A stretch of DNA of 64,000 nucleotides from Neobacillus thermocopriae (GCF_010975035.1 NZ_JAAIUV010000004.1:124001-188000), one strand, 5' to 3'. Positions 16,334 through 25,748 are shown, numbered from the stretch's first letter. Numbers and translations: made by a program. Notes: generated by a model not told the origin, from the letters alone.

Positions 16334-17782
16334 TTATAGTTGTTGATTAGTTAGCTTGAAGCAGACCACTTTCGGTTCTGTCATTTCCTGAATCGCAAAT
16401 TTAATTCCTTCTCTTCCTAGTCCTGATTTTTTCACCCCGCCAAATGGCATTGCATCAATGCGGTAGTCACTACTGTCATTAATCATAATGCCACCAACAT
16501 CCAGCTGTGCTATGGCTTTTTGTGCTTTATCGATATCTTTCGTAAAAATGCCTGCTTGCAAACCATACTCTACACTGTTTGCTTTTTGAATGGCTTCGTC
16601 AAGATCGGAAATGGGATAAAGTAGGACAACTGGTCCAAAAATTTCTTCTTTCGCTAATTTGCATTCGTCAGGGACATTAGTGAGAACAGTTGGTGAATAA
16701 AATGCCCCGTTTCGTTTCCCACCTGTTAACAACACGGCACCTTTTTCAATGGCTTCATTTACCATTTTTTCAACTCGTATCGCTTCTTTTTCATTTATTA
16801 ATGGCCCCATATCTGTTTCTCTCATTTGTTTGTCCCCAACACGGTATTCTTGCGTTCGAGTAACAAAAGAATCCCGAAAATCGTCCCAAATGTTTTCTTG
16901 CACATAAATGCGCTGTACCCCTAAACAATTTTGTCCTGCTGCCCAAAAAGCTCCAGAAATGCTAGATTCCACTGCATCCTCTAAGTTTGCATCATCTAAA
17001 ACAATAACCGGAGAATTAGAACCAAGTTCCATACTTATTTTCTTCAAACCAGCTTTACGAATAATCTTTTCTCCTGCTTCCACACCACCGGTAAAGGAAA
17101 TCATCCGAATATCCGGATGGGTAACAAGAATATCACCAATTTCACTTCCATGTCCTGTAATAACCGATAATACTTTTGGAGGGAGTCCTGCTTGTTCAAA
17201 TGCTTCTGCTAACATCAAGGCACTTAAAGGTGTCACACTAGCCGGTTTTACGATAATGGCGTTTCCAGAAGCAATCGCAGGTCCTACTTTATGAGCAACA
17301 AGATTTAATGGATCGTTGAAAGGAGTAATGGCTGCAATAATGCCAATTGGAAAACGATAATAATAACCAACTCGGTTCTCGCTTCCAGGCATTTGATCAA
17401 ATGGAATCGTTTCGCCTTGGATTCTTCTTGCCTCTTCAGCACTAATTCGTAAAGTTTGAATACATCTTGCTGTTTCCTTTTCTGCCTCCCGGATGGTTTT
17501 ACTGCCTTCCCTTGCAATCATGTAAGCAAATTTATCTTTATTTTCTTCAATATAATTTGCTGCTGATTGGATAATTCGAATTCTTTCATGCACTGGTATA
17601 GAAGCAGCAATCTTTGCTCCTTCTTTTGCTTCTTCAATACATAAAATGGCGTCATCCTTTGAAGCAACTGGAACAGTATCTATTAGGCTATTATCTTGTG
17701 GATCGCGTACTTCTATTACCTCGTCACGACCTACCCACTGACCACCGAGCAGCATTTTTTGTCCTTTCATTTGAACTGTCAT
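16334..17782 (-). CDS. doeC: Aldehyde dehydrogenase, probable aspartate-semialdehyde type (DoeC-like)
   Basis: A 482-residue NAD(P)-dependent aldehyde dehydrogenase. The Rossmann segment FTGGVEAGEKI, catalytic Glu in ELGSNSP and catalytic Cys in GQNCLG are in place. In ectoine degradation the DoeC (Ssd) enzyme oxidises aspartate semialdehyde to aspartate, the last step of the pathway, and the position between doeA and the other island genes fits that role. ATG 17782 has GGTGGGAG close upstream; a GTG at 17794 is less likely. Substrate assignment is by context; succinate semialdehyde or other aldehydes remain possible. Confidence 0.78.
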   Translation of the reverse strand: MTVQMKGQKMLLGGQWVGRDEVIEVRDPQDNSLIDTVPVASKDDAILCIEEAKEGAKIAASIPVHERIRIIQSAANYIEENKDKFAYMIAREGSKTIREAEKETARCIQTLRISAEEARRIQGETIPFDQMPGSENRVGYYYRFPIGIIAAITPFNDPLNLVAHKVGPAIASGNAIIVKPASVTPLSALMLAEAFEQAGLPPKVLSVITGHGSEIGDILVTHPDIRMISFTGGVEAGEKIIRKAGLKKISMELGSNSPVIVLDDANLEDAVESSISGAFWAAGQNCLGVQRIYVQENIWDDFRDSFVTRTQEYRVGDKQMRETDMGPLINEKEAIRVEKMVNEAIEKGAVLLTGGKRNGAFYSPTVLTNVPDECKLAKEEIFGPVVLLYPISDLDEAIQKANSVEYGLQAGIFTKDIDKAQKAIAQLDVGGIMINDSSDYRIDAMPFGGVKKSGLGREGIKFAIQEMTEPKVVCFKLTNQQL

Positions 17783-17803
17783 GCAAACTCCCACCCTTCA
17801 TCA

Positions 17804-18859
17804 TTAAACGGTAATTAGTTTTTGTTTACGGTTAATATGAATCAAGTCTATTAATAAAGAAAAACCTGTTTCTTTTTTTCCGGCTCCTGCTCCACTTAAT
17901 GTAACTGGACCAAGCAAATCACATTCATAAGTAATGGCATTGACCGCCCCGTCTATCGATGCCAGCGGATCGACTAAATCTACTTTTTCAGGCGCTACGG
18001 AAGCAACGATACGGTTATTTTCTTTTTTTATTTTCGCCAGTAACTTCCAACGTTTCCCTTCGTCTTTTGCTTCTTTAATCTCTTTTAGTGTAATGTCAGT
18101 AATTCCTTTACACGGTACATCTTCCACTTTTAGAGGAACACCCATGATATAGTTTGCTAGAATGACCACTTTATATCTAGCATCATATCCTTCCACATCA
18201 CTCGTCGGATCGGCTTCGGCATATCCAAGCTGTTGTGCCTCTTTTAATGCCTCTTCATAAGAAATGCCTTCCTTCTCCATTTTCGTTAATATGTAATTGG
18301 TAGTTCCATTGAAAATCCCACGAATTTCATTAATTTCATTTCCTGCCAATGCTTCTACCGGCATTCTTAATGAAGGAGTTCCACTCATGACCGTACCTTC
18401 AAATCCCCAATAAACTCCATGTTTTTTCGCAAGTTCTGATAGTTCCTTATAAGCAAGTGCCACTGGGCCTTTATTTGTCATCACCACATTTTTTCCGCTT
18501 TCAAATGCGGCTTTACAATGGTCAATCGCTGGTTGACCTGTTTTTACATCCGTATAAGAAACCTCAATGATGGTATCAGCATTCGTCTCTTTGATCGTTT
18601 TAAAACTGTCCCAACCAGTCACTAAACCAGGGACTTTAGGATAGTTTTCTACATTTCCGGTTTCTTTTAATGTTTTTAATACAAGATCTATGTCAAGCCC
18701 ATTCGGGTGATAGATCGATCCTTTCATTAAATCAGAAATGGCTACCACAGTGGCTTCAAAACCTTCTTTTTGTTTCAATTCCTTTTTTTTCTCTAACAAG
18801 ATCTCAGCCAATCCCTGACCGACGACACCGAATCCGATAAATGCTAATTTATGAGACAT
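17804..18859 (-). CDS. Homoserine-dehydrogenase-like oxidoreductase
   Basis: A protein of about 351 residues with the homoserine dehydrogenase plan: an N-terminal NAD(P)-binding motif GFGVVGQG, the TNKGPVA segment, the family signature FNGTTNYIL near residue 186, and AEADPTSDVEGYDA after it. It lacks the C-terminal ACT domain of the threonine-inhibited biosynthetic enzymes. It would interconvert aspartate semialdehyde and homoserine. Set between a DoeC-like dehydrogenase and an M20 deacylase, it is probably catabolic here. Its 3' partner genes follow closely, and it overlaps the M20 gene end by about 11 bases. ATG 18859 is preferred over 18865 from the spacing to GGGGGA. Confidence 0.82.
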   Translation of the reverse strand: MSHKLAFIGFGVVGQGLAEILLEKKKELKQKEGFEATVVAISDLMKGSIYHPNGLDIDLVLKTLKETGNVENYPKVPGLVTGWDSFKTIKETNADTIIEVSYTDVKTGQPAIDHCKAAFESGKNVVMTNKGPVALAYKELSELAKKHGVYWGFEGTVMSGTPSLRMPVEALAGNEINEIRGIFNGTTNYILTKMEKEGISYEEALKEAQQLGYAEADPTSDVEGYDARYKVVILANYIMGVPLKVEDVPCKGITDITLKEIKEAKDEGKRWKLLAKIKKENNRIVASVAPEKVDLVDPLASIDGAVNAITYECDLLGPVTLSGAGAGKKETGFSLLIDLIHINRKQKLITV

Positions 18860-20102
18860 TTGCATGTTCCCCCATCTTGTTCATATTTGTTGAGTGAGAT
18901 TCATTCTTAATGAAATTCACTGCCGTTTGTACCAAAATCGCCGTTCCCATGGCCAGACAGTCTTCATCCATATCAAATATTGGTGTATGAAGATCCCGTT
19001 GTATACCATCTTTAGGAGCGCATCCAAGAAAGAACATTGCACCTGGTATTTCTTGTGTTACATATCCAAAATCTTCTCCACCCATACCAAATGGACGCCT
19101 AACTATTTGAAACCCAGAAAACATTTCTTCCATCGATTGAATGAAATAGTTATTTATCCTTGGATCATTCTTTAATGCAGGTTCGCCTCTTTCCACCTCG
19201 AGCGAATACTTTCCTCCCAATGGCTCAACAACAGATAGTGCATTTTTTAATTCTTGGCTTAATAAATCACGTATCTCAGGGGTGTAGCTCCTAATCGTGC
19301 CTGAAATAAACACTTCATTCGGAATAATATTGCTCGCCGTTCCAGCGTGTATTTGCCCAATACTGATGACTCCTGCCTCTAGAGCTGGAATTTTCCGGGA
19401 AACAATTCCATTTAGAGCCTGCATAACCAAACCTAACATCCATATCGGATCGGTACCAAGCTCAGGATAAGCTCCATGTCCTCCTGTCCCAAAAATCTTG
19501 GCAGTAAAAACATCAACATTTGCCATGCTATAGCCATCGTTCACTTGTGCCATACCAACGGGTAGCCAAGGACAAACATGGAGGGCAATAGCAGCATCTA
19601 CATGGTCATAGGCACCAGCTTTTACCATGTAAGGGGAACCGGAAAGACCATGTTCATCTGTACTTTCCTCCGCAGGTTGAAAAATGAATTTAACCGTGCC
19701 TTTTAATTCTCCTGATTGAAACTTTTCTGCCAGAACATGAGCGGCTCCCAATAAAATGGCTGTATGAGCATCATGGCCGCACGCATGCATGATTCCTTCA
19801 TTTTTCGATTTATATTCCACATCGTTTTCTTCTTTGATCGGAAGTGCATCCATATCGGCACGTAAGGCAATGACTGGACCTTCTCCGGAGGTTAAAGTAG
19901 CAACGACACTTGTTTCAACCCCGATGCCTGTTTCCACCTTTAACCCATCAATATTTTTTAATGTTTCGGCAACAAATTGGGAGGTCCCGAACTCATGAAA
20001 ACTGAGTTCGGGATGCTGGTGGAACCTGCGCCTCCATTCAACTAATTTTCCGGCGATTTTATTGGTCTGAACGACTGTGGGATGTTCGTTGTGTTCCGGC
20101 AT
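18849..20102 (-). CDS. doeB: M20 amidohydrolase, probable N-acetyl-diaminobutyrate deacetylase (copy 1)
   Basis: A 417-residue zinc aminoacylase/amidohydrolase of peptidase family M20. Metal and catalytic signatures are visible: ALRADMDALPI, HACGHDAHTAILLGAA, FIFQPAEES and the dimerisation segment beginning FGTGGHGAYP; the C-terminal metal His is in FGMGGEDFGYV...LHTP. In ectoine catabolism DoeB/EutE removes the acetyl group from N-alpha-acetyl-diaminobutyrate, releasing acetate. AAGGAGG precedes ATG 20102. A second M20 enzyme lies at 26891-28093; which of the two is the true deacetylase cannot be decided by eye. Confidence 0.8.
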   Translation of the reverse strand: MPEHNEHPTVVQTNKIAGKLVEWRRRFHQHPELSFHEFGTSQFVAETLKNIDGLKVETGIGVETSVVATLTSGEGPVIALRADMDALPIKEENDVEYKSKNEGIMHACGHDAHTAILLGAAHVLAEKFQSGELKGTVKFIFQPAEESTDEHGLSGSPYMVKAGAYDHVDAAIALHVCPWLPVGMAQVNDGYSMANVDVFTAKIFGTGGHGAYPELGTDPIWMLGLVMQALNGIVSRKIPALEAGVISIGQIHAGTASNIIPNEVFISGTIRSYTPEIRDLLSQELKNALSVVEPLGGKYSLEVERGEPALKNDPRINNYFIQSMEEMFSGFQIVRRPFGMGGEDFGYVTQEIPGAMFFLGCAPKDGIQRDLHTPIFDMDEDCLAMGTAILVQTAVNFIKNESHSTNMNKMGEHANVS

Positions 20103-20136
20103 CCGACCAAAACCTCCTTCATACAAAAACTGGAGT

Positions 20137-21333
20137 TTATTTTACTTTTATGGCATCCTCAGCATGTTTAAATGCTTGCTCAAAATCTGCGATGATGTCT
20201 TCGATTTCCTCAATACCGCAAGAAACACGGATTAAACCTTCAGGAATTCCCATTGCGGCACGTTCTTCAGGAGTACACTCTACATGACTTGTAGTACGAG
20301 CTGGACCTACCGTTGTTTCGACGGCACCTAAATTCGCTGCGCGATTAACAAACTGCAGTTTTGGAAGGAGATGACGAACGGTATCCATTCCACCCTTAAC
20401 AGAGAAACTTAACATTCCACCAAAATCTTTCATTTGTTTTTTCGCAATATCGTGGTTCGGATGAGTGTCAAGTCCTGGATAATAAACCCCTTCTACAATA
20501 TCTTTCGTTTGCAAATACTTAGCTAAAGCAAGTGCATTCTTACATTGCTGGCGGATACGGAGATGAAGCGTTTTCATTCCACGTAAGATTAAATAAGCGG
20601 CCATTGGATCCATCGTAGCTCCATTAATTTCACGATAATGATAAATTTTTTCTACCAATTCTTCGGAACCACATACGACACCGCCTAAAGCGTCCGCATG
20701 GCCTCCTAAAAATTTAGTGGCACTGTGAATAACCAAATCTGCTCCTAAAGCTAACGGATTTTGATTCATCGGTGTAGCAAATGTGTTATCAACTACTACA
20801 AGAGCTCCCACAGCATGGCCGGCTTTTGCCATTCGTTCAATGTCTGTAATTTTTACAGTTGGGTTTGTAGGTGTTTCCAAATATAAAATTTTGCAGCCTT
20901 TTGCCACTTCTCTTTCGATTTCCTCATGGTTGCCTGTTTCACATAACACTACTTCAATTTCTTGACGTGGTAAAAATTCTGTGAAAATTTTATTTGTTCC
21001 GCCATACGTATCTTTAATCGAAACAATGCGGTCACCAGGCACTAAAAATGTAGCTAGAGTATTACTGATTGCTGCCATTCCTGTAGAAAAACTTGTTGCG
21101 GCTTCAGCACCCTCAAGAGTTTTGATTTTATCTTCAAATGCCTGAACGGTTGGATTCGTATTTCTTCCGTAGATATGGCCTTTCTTATTTCCAATCGCCA
21201 CTTCATACCATTCATCCATGTCTTCATAGCCATAAGCTACACTCAGTACGACTGGAACTTGGGTTGCCCCATGTACCAAATAATCTTTTTCTCCTGCCCA
21301 AACGGCTTTTGTTCCCATTTTTACTTGCGTCAT
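20137..21333 (-). CDS. Cystathionine gamma-synthase/lyase-like PLP enzyme
   Basis: A 398-residue PLP enzyme of the Cys/Met metabolism family (fold type I). The Schiff-base lysine lies in SATKFLGGHADALGG near residue 205, and the cofactor-binding segments SFSTGMAAI and VVDNTFATP are present. Members catalyse gamma- or beta-replacement and elimination on C4 amino acids. In this island a C4 diamino acid, or homoserine from the neighbouring dehydrogenase, could be the substrate, which would give 2-oxobutyrate plus ammonia; that is inference. AAGGAGTGTAGTAAA precedes the ATG. It follows the eutC-like gene by 17 bases. Confidence 0.83.
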   Translation of the reverse strand: MTQVKMGTKAVWAGEKDYLVHGATQVPVVLSVAYGYEDMDEWYEVAIGNKKGHIYGRNTNPTVQAFEDKIKTLEGAEAATSFSTGMAAISNTLATFLVPGDRIVSIKDTYGGTNKIFTEFLPRQEIEVVLCETGNHEEIEREVAKGCKILYLETPTNPTVKITDIERMAKAGHAVGALVVVDNTFATPMNQNPLALGADLVIHSATKFLGGHADALGGVVCGSEELVEKIYHYREINGATMDPMAAYLILRGMKTLHLRIRQQCKNALALAKYLQTKDIVEGVYYPGLDTHPNHDIAKKQMKDFGGMLSFSVKGGMDTVRHLLPKLQFVNRAANLGAVETTVGPARTTSHVECTPEERAAMGIPEGLIRVSCGIEEIEDIIADFEQAFKHAEDAIKVK

Positions 21334-21350
21334 TTTACTACACTCCTTGT

Positions 21351-22355
21351 TTAGTTATTTAGTAATATAGGGTGATTTTCAATGATCAACCCTTTATTTC
21401 TTTTTTTCATTTCTTGATAAGCAAACAGTGCAATCGCTGTATCTTGGACGCCGGTCCCAGTCAAATCACAAACTGTTATTTGCTCATCATGTTTTCGACC
21501 TACCACTTTCTTTGAGGTCAGCTCTCCTAATTCAATGATGGGAGATTGTTCTGATAACAACCCTAATGAAAATGCATGTTGAAGTTCACCTAAGCGGGCA
21601 CATTGAGAAATTTTGTCACAAACTAAAAGGTCTGCTTTAGCCAATACTTCCGCTTCCAATTCCTGCTTATGTTCGGCATCCGACCCCATGGCCGTAATAT
21701 GAAGGCCAGGATGTAGCCATTCAGCTTTAATAATAGGTTCTTTAGCAGGAGTAGTGGTAATGACGGTATCGCTATTTCTAACAACTGCTTCCGCGGTTTC
21801 CACTGGTTGGACTTCGACTTCCAGTTCGTTTGCCATTTCCATGGCAAATGTTTGGGCATTTTTGGCGGTTCTGCTGTAAACGAGTACCTTTTTAAACTCC
21901 CTCACAAGACGAAGAGCACGAAGTTGATATTTTGCCTGGCTCCCAGCACCAATTACACCAACTGTATCAATATTTTCTTTGGATAGATATTTGGCAGCTA
22001 CTGCACCTGCTGCGGCAGTACGGACATCGGTTAAATACCCATTATCCAAAAGAATCGCTTCTGGAATCCCCGTTTGAGTGCTGATTAAAATCATCATCCC
22101 GTTTCCACTTGGCAAACCTAGCTTATAATTATTGAAAAATCCGGATGAAATTTTAATAGCAAACATCTCTTTCTTTTGTATGTAGGCTGTTTTTACATCG
22201 ACTTCGCCATTTTGGTCCTCAATATCTACTCTCATGATCGGAGGCATGATGACTTCGTTTTTGGCTAATTGGCTGAAAGCATTTTCAACCACATTGACAG
22301 CTTCTTCATTGAGATGCACATATTGCCTTAATTCTTGTTCAGTAAAGAGGAGCAA
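21351..22355 (-). CDS. eutC: Ectoine utilization protein EutC (ornithine cyclodeaminase/mu-crystallin family)
   Basis: A 334-residue NAD(P)-dependent enzyme of the ornithine cyclodeaminase / mu-crystallin family. The Rossmann motif GVIGAGSQAKYQL and the DVRTAAAGAVAAKYL segment before it are typical. EutC has been proposed to reduce the imine made by EutB from the hydroxyectoine-derived diamino acid. I start it at TTG 22355, right after GAGGTGAATAAA; the frame stays open further upstream to 22427 but the extra residues look like leader. It is the first gene of the left-running arm eutC, CGS-like, M20, Hom-like, aldehyde dehydrogenase, doeA, symporter. Confidence 0.82.
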   Translation of the reverse strand: MLLFTEQELRQYVHLNEEAVNVVENAFSQLAKNEVIMPPIMRVDIEDQNGEVDVKTAYIQKKEMFAIKISSGFFNNYKLGLPSGNGMMILISTQTGIPEAILLDNGYLTDVRTAAAGAVAAKYLSKENIDTVGVIGAGSQAKYQLRALRLVREFKKVLVYSRTAKNAQTFAMEMANELEVEVQPVETAEAVVRNSDTVITTTPAKEPIIKAEWLHPGLHITAMGSDAEHKQELEAEVLAKADLLVCDKISQCARLGELQHAFSLGLLSEQSPIIELGELTSKKVVGRKHDEQITVCDLTGTGVQDTAIALFAYQEMKKRNKGLIIENHPILLNN

Positions 22356-22389
22356 TTTATTCACCTCGCAAGGAAAAAATTTTTTGTTA

Positions 22390-22403
22390 AAACAAATTTG
22401 TTT
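22390..22403. promoter_or_regulatory. Palindrome in front of eutC
   Basis: AAACAAATTTGTTT is a perfect 14-bp palindrome 35 bases upstream of the TTG start of eutC. It resembles the ACAAATTGT core found elsewhere in the island, with one more T, so it may be an operator. Confidence 0.4.
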
Positions 22404-22551
22404 TTGTTTACCAAGTTTTTTATTCAATTTTTAGAATTTTTTAATTTGTTTACATTATAAATAATGAATCTTCACCATTTCATCTGACATACTGTATGAA
22501 AGAAACAAAATATCTCTAGTCAATTTCATCAAAAGCCTTTATGTACACAAT

Positions 22552-22586
22552 GAAAAAACCTGCTAAAGAAAAGGCTTTAGCAGGTT
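22552..22586 (-). terminator. Terminator of the first pucR gene
   Basis: On the minus strand AACCTGCTAAAG pairs with CTTTAGCAGGTT and is followed by TTTTTTCATTG, 33 bases past the regulator's stop codon. Confidence 0.9.
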
Positions 22587-22618
22587 TTAAAAAATATTTT
22601 TCATGCTCTCAGACGGAG

Positions 22619-24307
22619 TTAATTTCCCATTTTCCAAGTTTTGATACATAAATCGAGTAAAAATAGATCGTCAGGATCAACTAGGGAAAGTCCTGTTAAT
22701 TCTTCAATTTTTCTTAATCGGTAAAGCAAGGACTGTCTATGTAAAAACAAGGCCCTTGCTGTTTGGCTTACGTTTCCTTGATACCTCGTATATGTACTTA
22801 TTGTATTAATTAAATCCAAATTCCGTTGTTCATTATATTCTACAAGCGGCTCAATGACTGACTTAATGATGTCTTGCATCTCCGGATTTTGATAGAGACT
22901 TAATAAAACTCGGTCAATCCGAGTATTTTCATACATGACTCGATTTCCGATTCCTTTTTTATTTCTGCTAATATTTAAGGCGATTTTTGCATTTTGATAG
23001 CTTTCTTTAAATCCTGTAATATCCTCATTATAATTCCCAATTCCCCATGAAATGACTACTTTTGGGAGCAAGTTTCGCAATCGGCGATCCACGAGATCCA
23101 AGAAATTTGTAACGCTTTCATTTTTACTATCTAGCATAATTTCGAGATAAATAAGTAGTTGGTCCCCTTGGGAGGTAATCATTATTTGTTTATTTAAAGA
23201 CTGTGCCGCATAGAAAATTTCCTCTTTTATGTAATGAATCATACTTTCATGCCATTGTTTATAAGTTTTCTCTTCCAACCTTCTTTTTCGAAAAAGCTCT
23301 CGTAAATTTTCCGGTGCCCCGATAATACAAATATAGGGGAGTGATAGATCATAACCAACAATTTCAGCCCTCGAATTAGCCTGCTCCCAAGATGTAAATT
23401 CCCCATTGATTAATTCGTTAATAAACGAATCATGGACAATTTCTCTTGTTTCTTCCACGGCATTTTTCCTAGAAAACCAAAGGGCGATGGTTGTGGCGGC
23501 ATGCTCCAAAACATTCACGATATAAGGAGTTAAAAAAGATTTCGTTGAAATATTGGAGGGCAAAATAACAAATAAATAGTCTTGTGTATCTGCAGAAACT
23601 TGAATAACGGGCAGCTGCAATATACTATATTCATCCATTTTAATCGTTTGGATTTTTTGGATCATTGGGTCATGGGAAGATATTGGAACTTTTTTCCTAG
23701 ATGGTATCATCCCTTGAACGACATATTTCTTCCAATTTTCAAGAAGGTTAGGATCCTTTATACTTTGCGCTTGGATCGTACCAATTTGGTCTGTGATGAT
23801 AACGGGATAGCCTATTTTTTCTGTTAAATAGTTGGCAATACAAGTAAGCTCTGTTTCTTTTAAAATTAAATTGATGAGCTCTTGTTGTACTTTTTCCGAT
23901 TTTCTACTGACTTTATGATAGAGATCATTTAACTTTAACATGACCTCTTCGATTACCGTTGAAAATCGAACTTCCCATGGTATTTCTATTAATATGAAAT
24001 CATTCTTTTCTGCTCTTTCAATCACTTCTCGCGGGATATCAAATATATGGCGCCCCGTGGCGACAGCAAGGGCTGAGGCTTCTGAATCAATAATTTCTTG
24101 TACAAATTTTTCAAATTCCTCTAGATTTTGACCACAACCGATGGCAGTCGTTAAGACAAACTCATTTTTTCGAACAAAATTTTCGACCGGTATTTCAATG
24201 ACCGAAACCCATTCCACCTGTTTCTTCGTGACTAATTCTGCCCCAGCAAGTACTTTTGCTTCCTTCATGAGATCGAATTGTAAAATGTCCTGTATTAGTA
24301 AACTCAT
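22619..24307 (-). CDS. PucR/CdaR-type transcriptional regulator 1
   Basis: A 562-residue regulator. The N-terminal PucR domain (about residues 5-125) contains VEWVSVIEIPVENFVRKNE; a GAF-like/central domain follows; the C-terminal helix-turn-helix (HTH_30) is seen as NVSQTARALFLHRQSLLYRL before the final helix. PucR-type proteins activate catabolic operons in response to a metabolite. GGGAGGCATT supports ATG 24307. It is divergent from the second doeA, with a palindrome in the shared promoter region, and precedes the eutC arm. In other bacteria ectoine genes are controlled by EnuR or DoeX, so this control type is unusual. Confidence 0.88.
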   Translation of the reverse strand: MSLLIQDILQFDLMKEAKVLAGAELVTKKQVEWVSVIEIPVENFVRKNEFVLTTAIGCGQNLEEFEKFVQEIIDSEASALAVATGRHIFDIPREVIERAEKNDFILIEIPWEVRFSTVIEEVMLKLNDLYHKVSRKSEKVQQELINLILKETELTCIANYLTEKIGYPVIITDQIGTIQAQSIKDPNLLENWKKYVVQGMIPSRKKVPISSHDPMIQKIQTIKMDEYSILQLPVIQVSADTQDYLFVILPSNISTKSFLTPYIVNVLEHAATTIALWFSRKNAVEETREIVHDSFINELINGEFTSWEQANSRAEIVGYDLSLPYICIIGAPENLRELFRKRRLEEKTYKQWHESMIHYIKEEIFYAAQSLNKQIMITSQGDQLLIYLEIMLDSKNESVTNFLDLVDRRLRNLLPKVVISWGIGNYNEDITGFKESYQNAKIALNISRNKKGIGNRVMYENTRIDRVLLSLYQNPEMQDIIKSVIEPLVEYNEQRNLDLINTISTYTRYQGNVSQTARALFLHRQSLLYRLRKIEELTGLSLVDPDDLFLLDLCIKTWKMGN

Positions 24308-24415
24308 AATGCCTCCCACGCCGGAAAAAATTTTTCTATTATTCTACCAAAATTAAATTATTCTGTAAAATAACCCATTTTTAGTGACCCACTTTTTATT
24401 TCCATTTTTTCAATC

Positions 24416-24430
24416 TTCAAATTGTACAAA
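24416..24430. promoter_or_regulatory. Candidate operator half, TTCAAATTGTACAAA
   Basis: This word shares TTCAAATTGTA-pyrimidine-AAA with a site at 33312-33325 and the CAAATTGTA core with the palindrome 17 bases to its right. It lies in the divergent pucR1-doeA space. Confidence 0.45.
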
Positions 24431-24446
24431 TGTAATGACACAAAAT

Positions 24447-24463
24447 TCCTACAATTTGTAGGA
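24447..24463. promoter_or_regulatory. Perfect palindrome, candidate PucR operator
   Basis: TCCTACA-ATT-TGTAGGA is a perfect 7-3-7 inverted repeat in the divergent region, 58 bases before the doeA ATG and 140 before pucR1. A 15-of-17 match in reverse complement occurs at 31286-31302 in front of the FAD oxidoreductase operon. Confidence 0.6.
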
Positions 24464-24521
24464 TGAATGTCTCAGTTTTGTTCAGTATGATTATGAAATA
24501 AATGAGGTTGGAGGGATAGCG

Positions 24522-25697
24522 ATGCTACCGTTTGATGTCATAGAATACAAAGAACGTGTGAAAAAAGTTAAAGCAAGTATGGAAGAACAAGGATTGGAAG
24601 TATTATTAATTACGGATCCTGCTAATATGAATTATGTTTCAGGTTATGATGCATTGTCCTATTATGTGCCTCAAGGAGTCATTATTTCAACCAATCTGGA
24701 AGAACCTGTATGTATTGTTCGATTACAAGATTTATATTGTGCCACCGAAACAACATGGATGTCACAAGAAAATGTTATCCCTTATCCGGATAAATATTTA
24801 TGGGAACCAAAGAACCTTCATGTAATGGATTTTATAAGCGATTTTTTGAAAGGGAAAGGGCTACATAATAAAAAGATTGGCCTAGAAATGGATGCTTATT
24901 ATTTTACAGCCCATTGGTATCATCGATTAGAAAAATGCCTACCGGACGCTACTTTTATTGACGCAACCTCACTTGTCAATTGGGTAAGGGGGCAAAAATC
25001 CGTCCGTGAATTGGAATACATGCAGATTGCAGCTAGAATCGTAGAAAAGACAATGTATAATGCCATTGAAAAAATCATGCCAGGAGTACGTGAACGAGAT
25101 GTCGCTGCTGGAGTATATCATGATTTAGTCGAAGGGACAGGTGTGTATGGAGGGGAATATCCGTCCCTATCACCAATCATGCCTGCAGGGGAACGGACAG
25201 CAGGTGCCCATTTTTCGTGGACAACGGAAGGAAAATATCAAAATAATCAGCTAGTTTATATGGAACTGTCCGGATGTTATAAACGATATCACGCACCTTT
25301 AACAAGAACCATTTATATTGGTCAACCTCCGGAAAGAGTGTTAGAAACAACAAAAATCGTTGTGGAGGGACTTAATACCGCACTAGCAGCCGTAAAACCC
25401 GGGGTAACATGTGAAGAGGTGGAACGAGCATGGCAAACAACCATCAATAAATATGGATTAGAAAAAGAATCAAGGATGGGGTACACTGTCGGTTTAAGTT
25501 ATCCACCTGTATGGTCTGAAGACACAGCCTATTTCAAACCTGGAGAAAAGACTGTCTTAAAACCAAATATGACCTTCCATATGATGCCTGGTATGTGGTT
25601 AGATGGATATGGTGTGGCCATCACTGAAACCATTAGAGTAACAGAAACTGGTTGTGAAACCATTACTCGATTCCCTCGAGAGCTATTTATAAAATAA
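24522..25697 (+). CDS. doeA: Ectoine hydrolase, M24 family (copy 2)
   Basis: A 391-residue paralogue of the protein at 15087-16262. It opens similarly (FDVIEYKERVKKVK, ITDPANMNYVSGYDALSYY) and shows the same altered active-site signatures: MELSGCYKRYHAP, GYTVG and MPG in place of D-D, HGxG and EPG. The altered site points to ring-opening of ectoine or hydroxyectoine rather than peptidase activity. It is alone on the plus strand, with GGAGGGATAGCG before the ATG, a palindromic candidate operator upstream, and a shared terminator with eutB. Having two copies may mean one for ectoine and one for hydroxyectoine; that is inference. Confidence 0.85.
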   Translation: MLPFDVIEYKERVKKVKASMEEQGLEVLLITDPANMNYVSGYDALSYYVPQGVIISTNLEEPVCIVRLQDLYCATETTWMSQENVIPYPDKYLWEPKNLHVMDFISDFLKGKGLHNKKIGLEMDAYYFTAHWYHRLEKCLPDATFIDATSLVNWVRGQKSVRELEYMQIAARIVEKTMYNAIEKIMPGVRERDVAAGVYHDLVEGTGVYGGEYPSLSPIMPAGERTAGAHFSWTTEGKYQNNQLVYMELSGCYKRYHAPLTRTIYIGQPPERVLETTKIVVEGLNTALAAVKPGVTCEEVERAWQTTINKYGLEKESRMGYTVGLSYPPVWSEDTAYFKPGEKTVLKPNMTFHMMPGMWLDGYGVAITETIRVTETGCETITRFPRELFIK

Positions 25698-25710
25698 AGA
25701 AGTTTAATAG

Positions 25711-25748
25711 AAAACCAGATCCCCATTTCTATTTGGGTTTCTGGTTTT
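25711..25748. terminator. Bidirectional terminator
   Basis: AAAACCAGA...CCC pairs with GGG...TCTGGTTTTT between the convergent doeA copy 2 and eutB. T runs lie on both strands. Confidence 0.85.

Noticed and set aside
17305..17517. Long open frames opposite the aldehyde dehydrogenase and similar places
   Set aside because: They are shadows of well-supported genes, have no ribosome binding sites, and translate to low-complexity or unrecognisable sequence.
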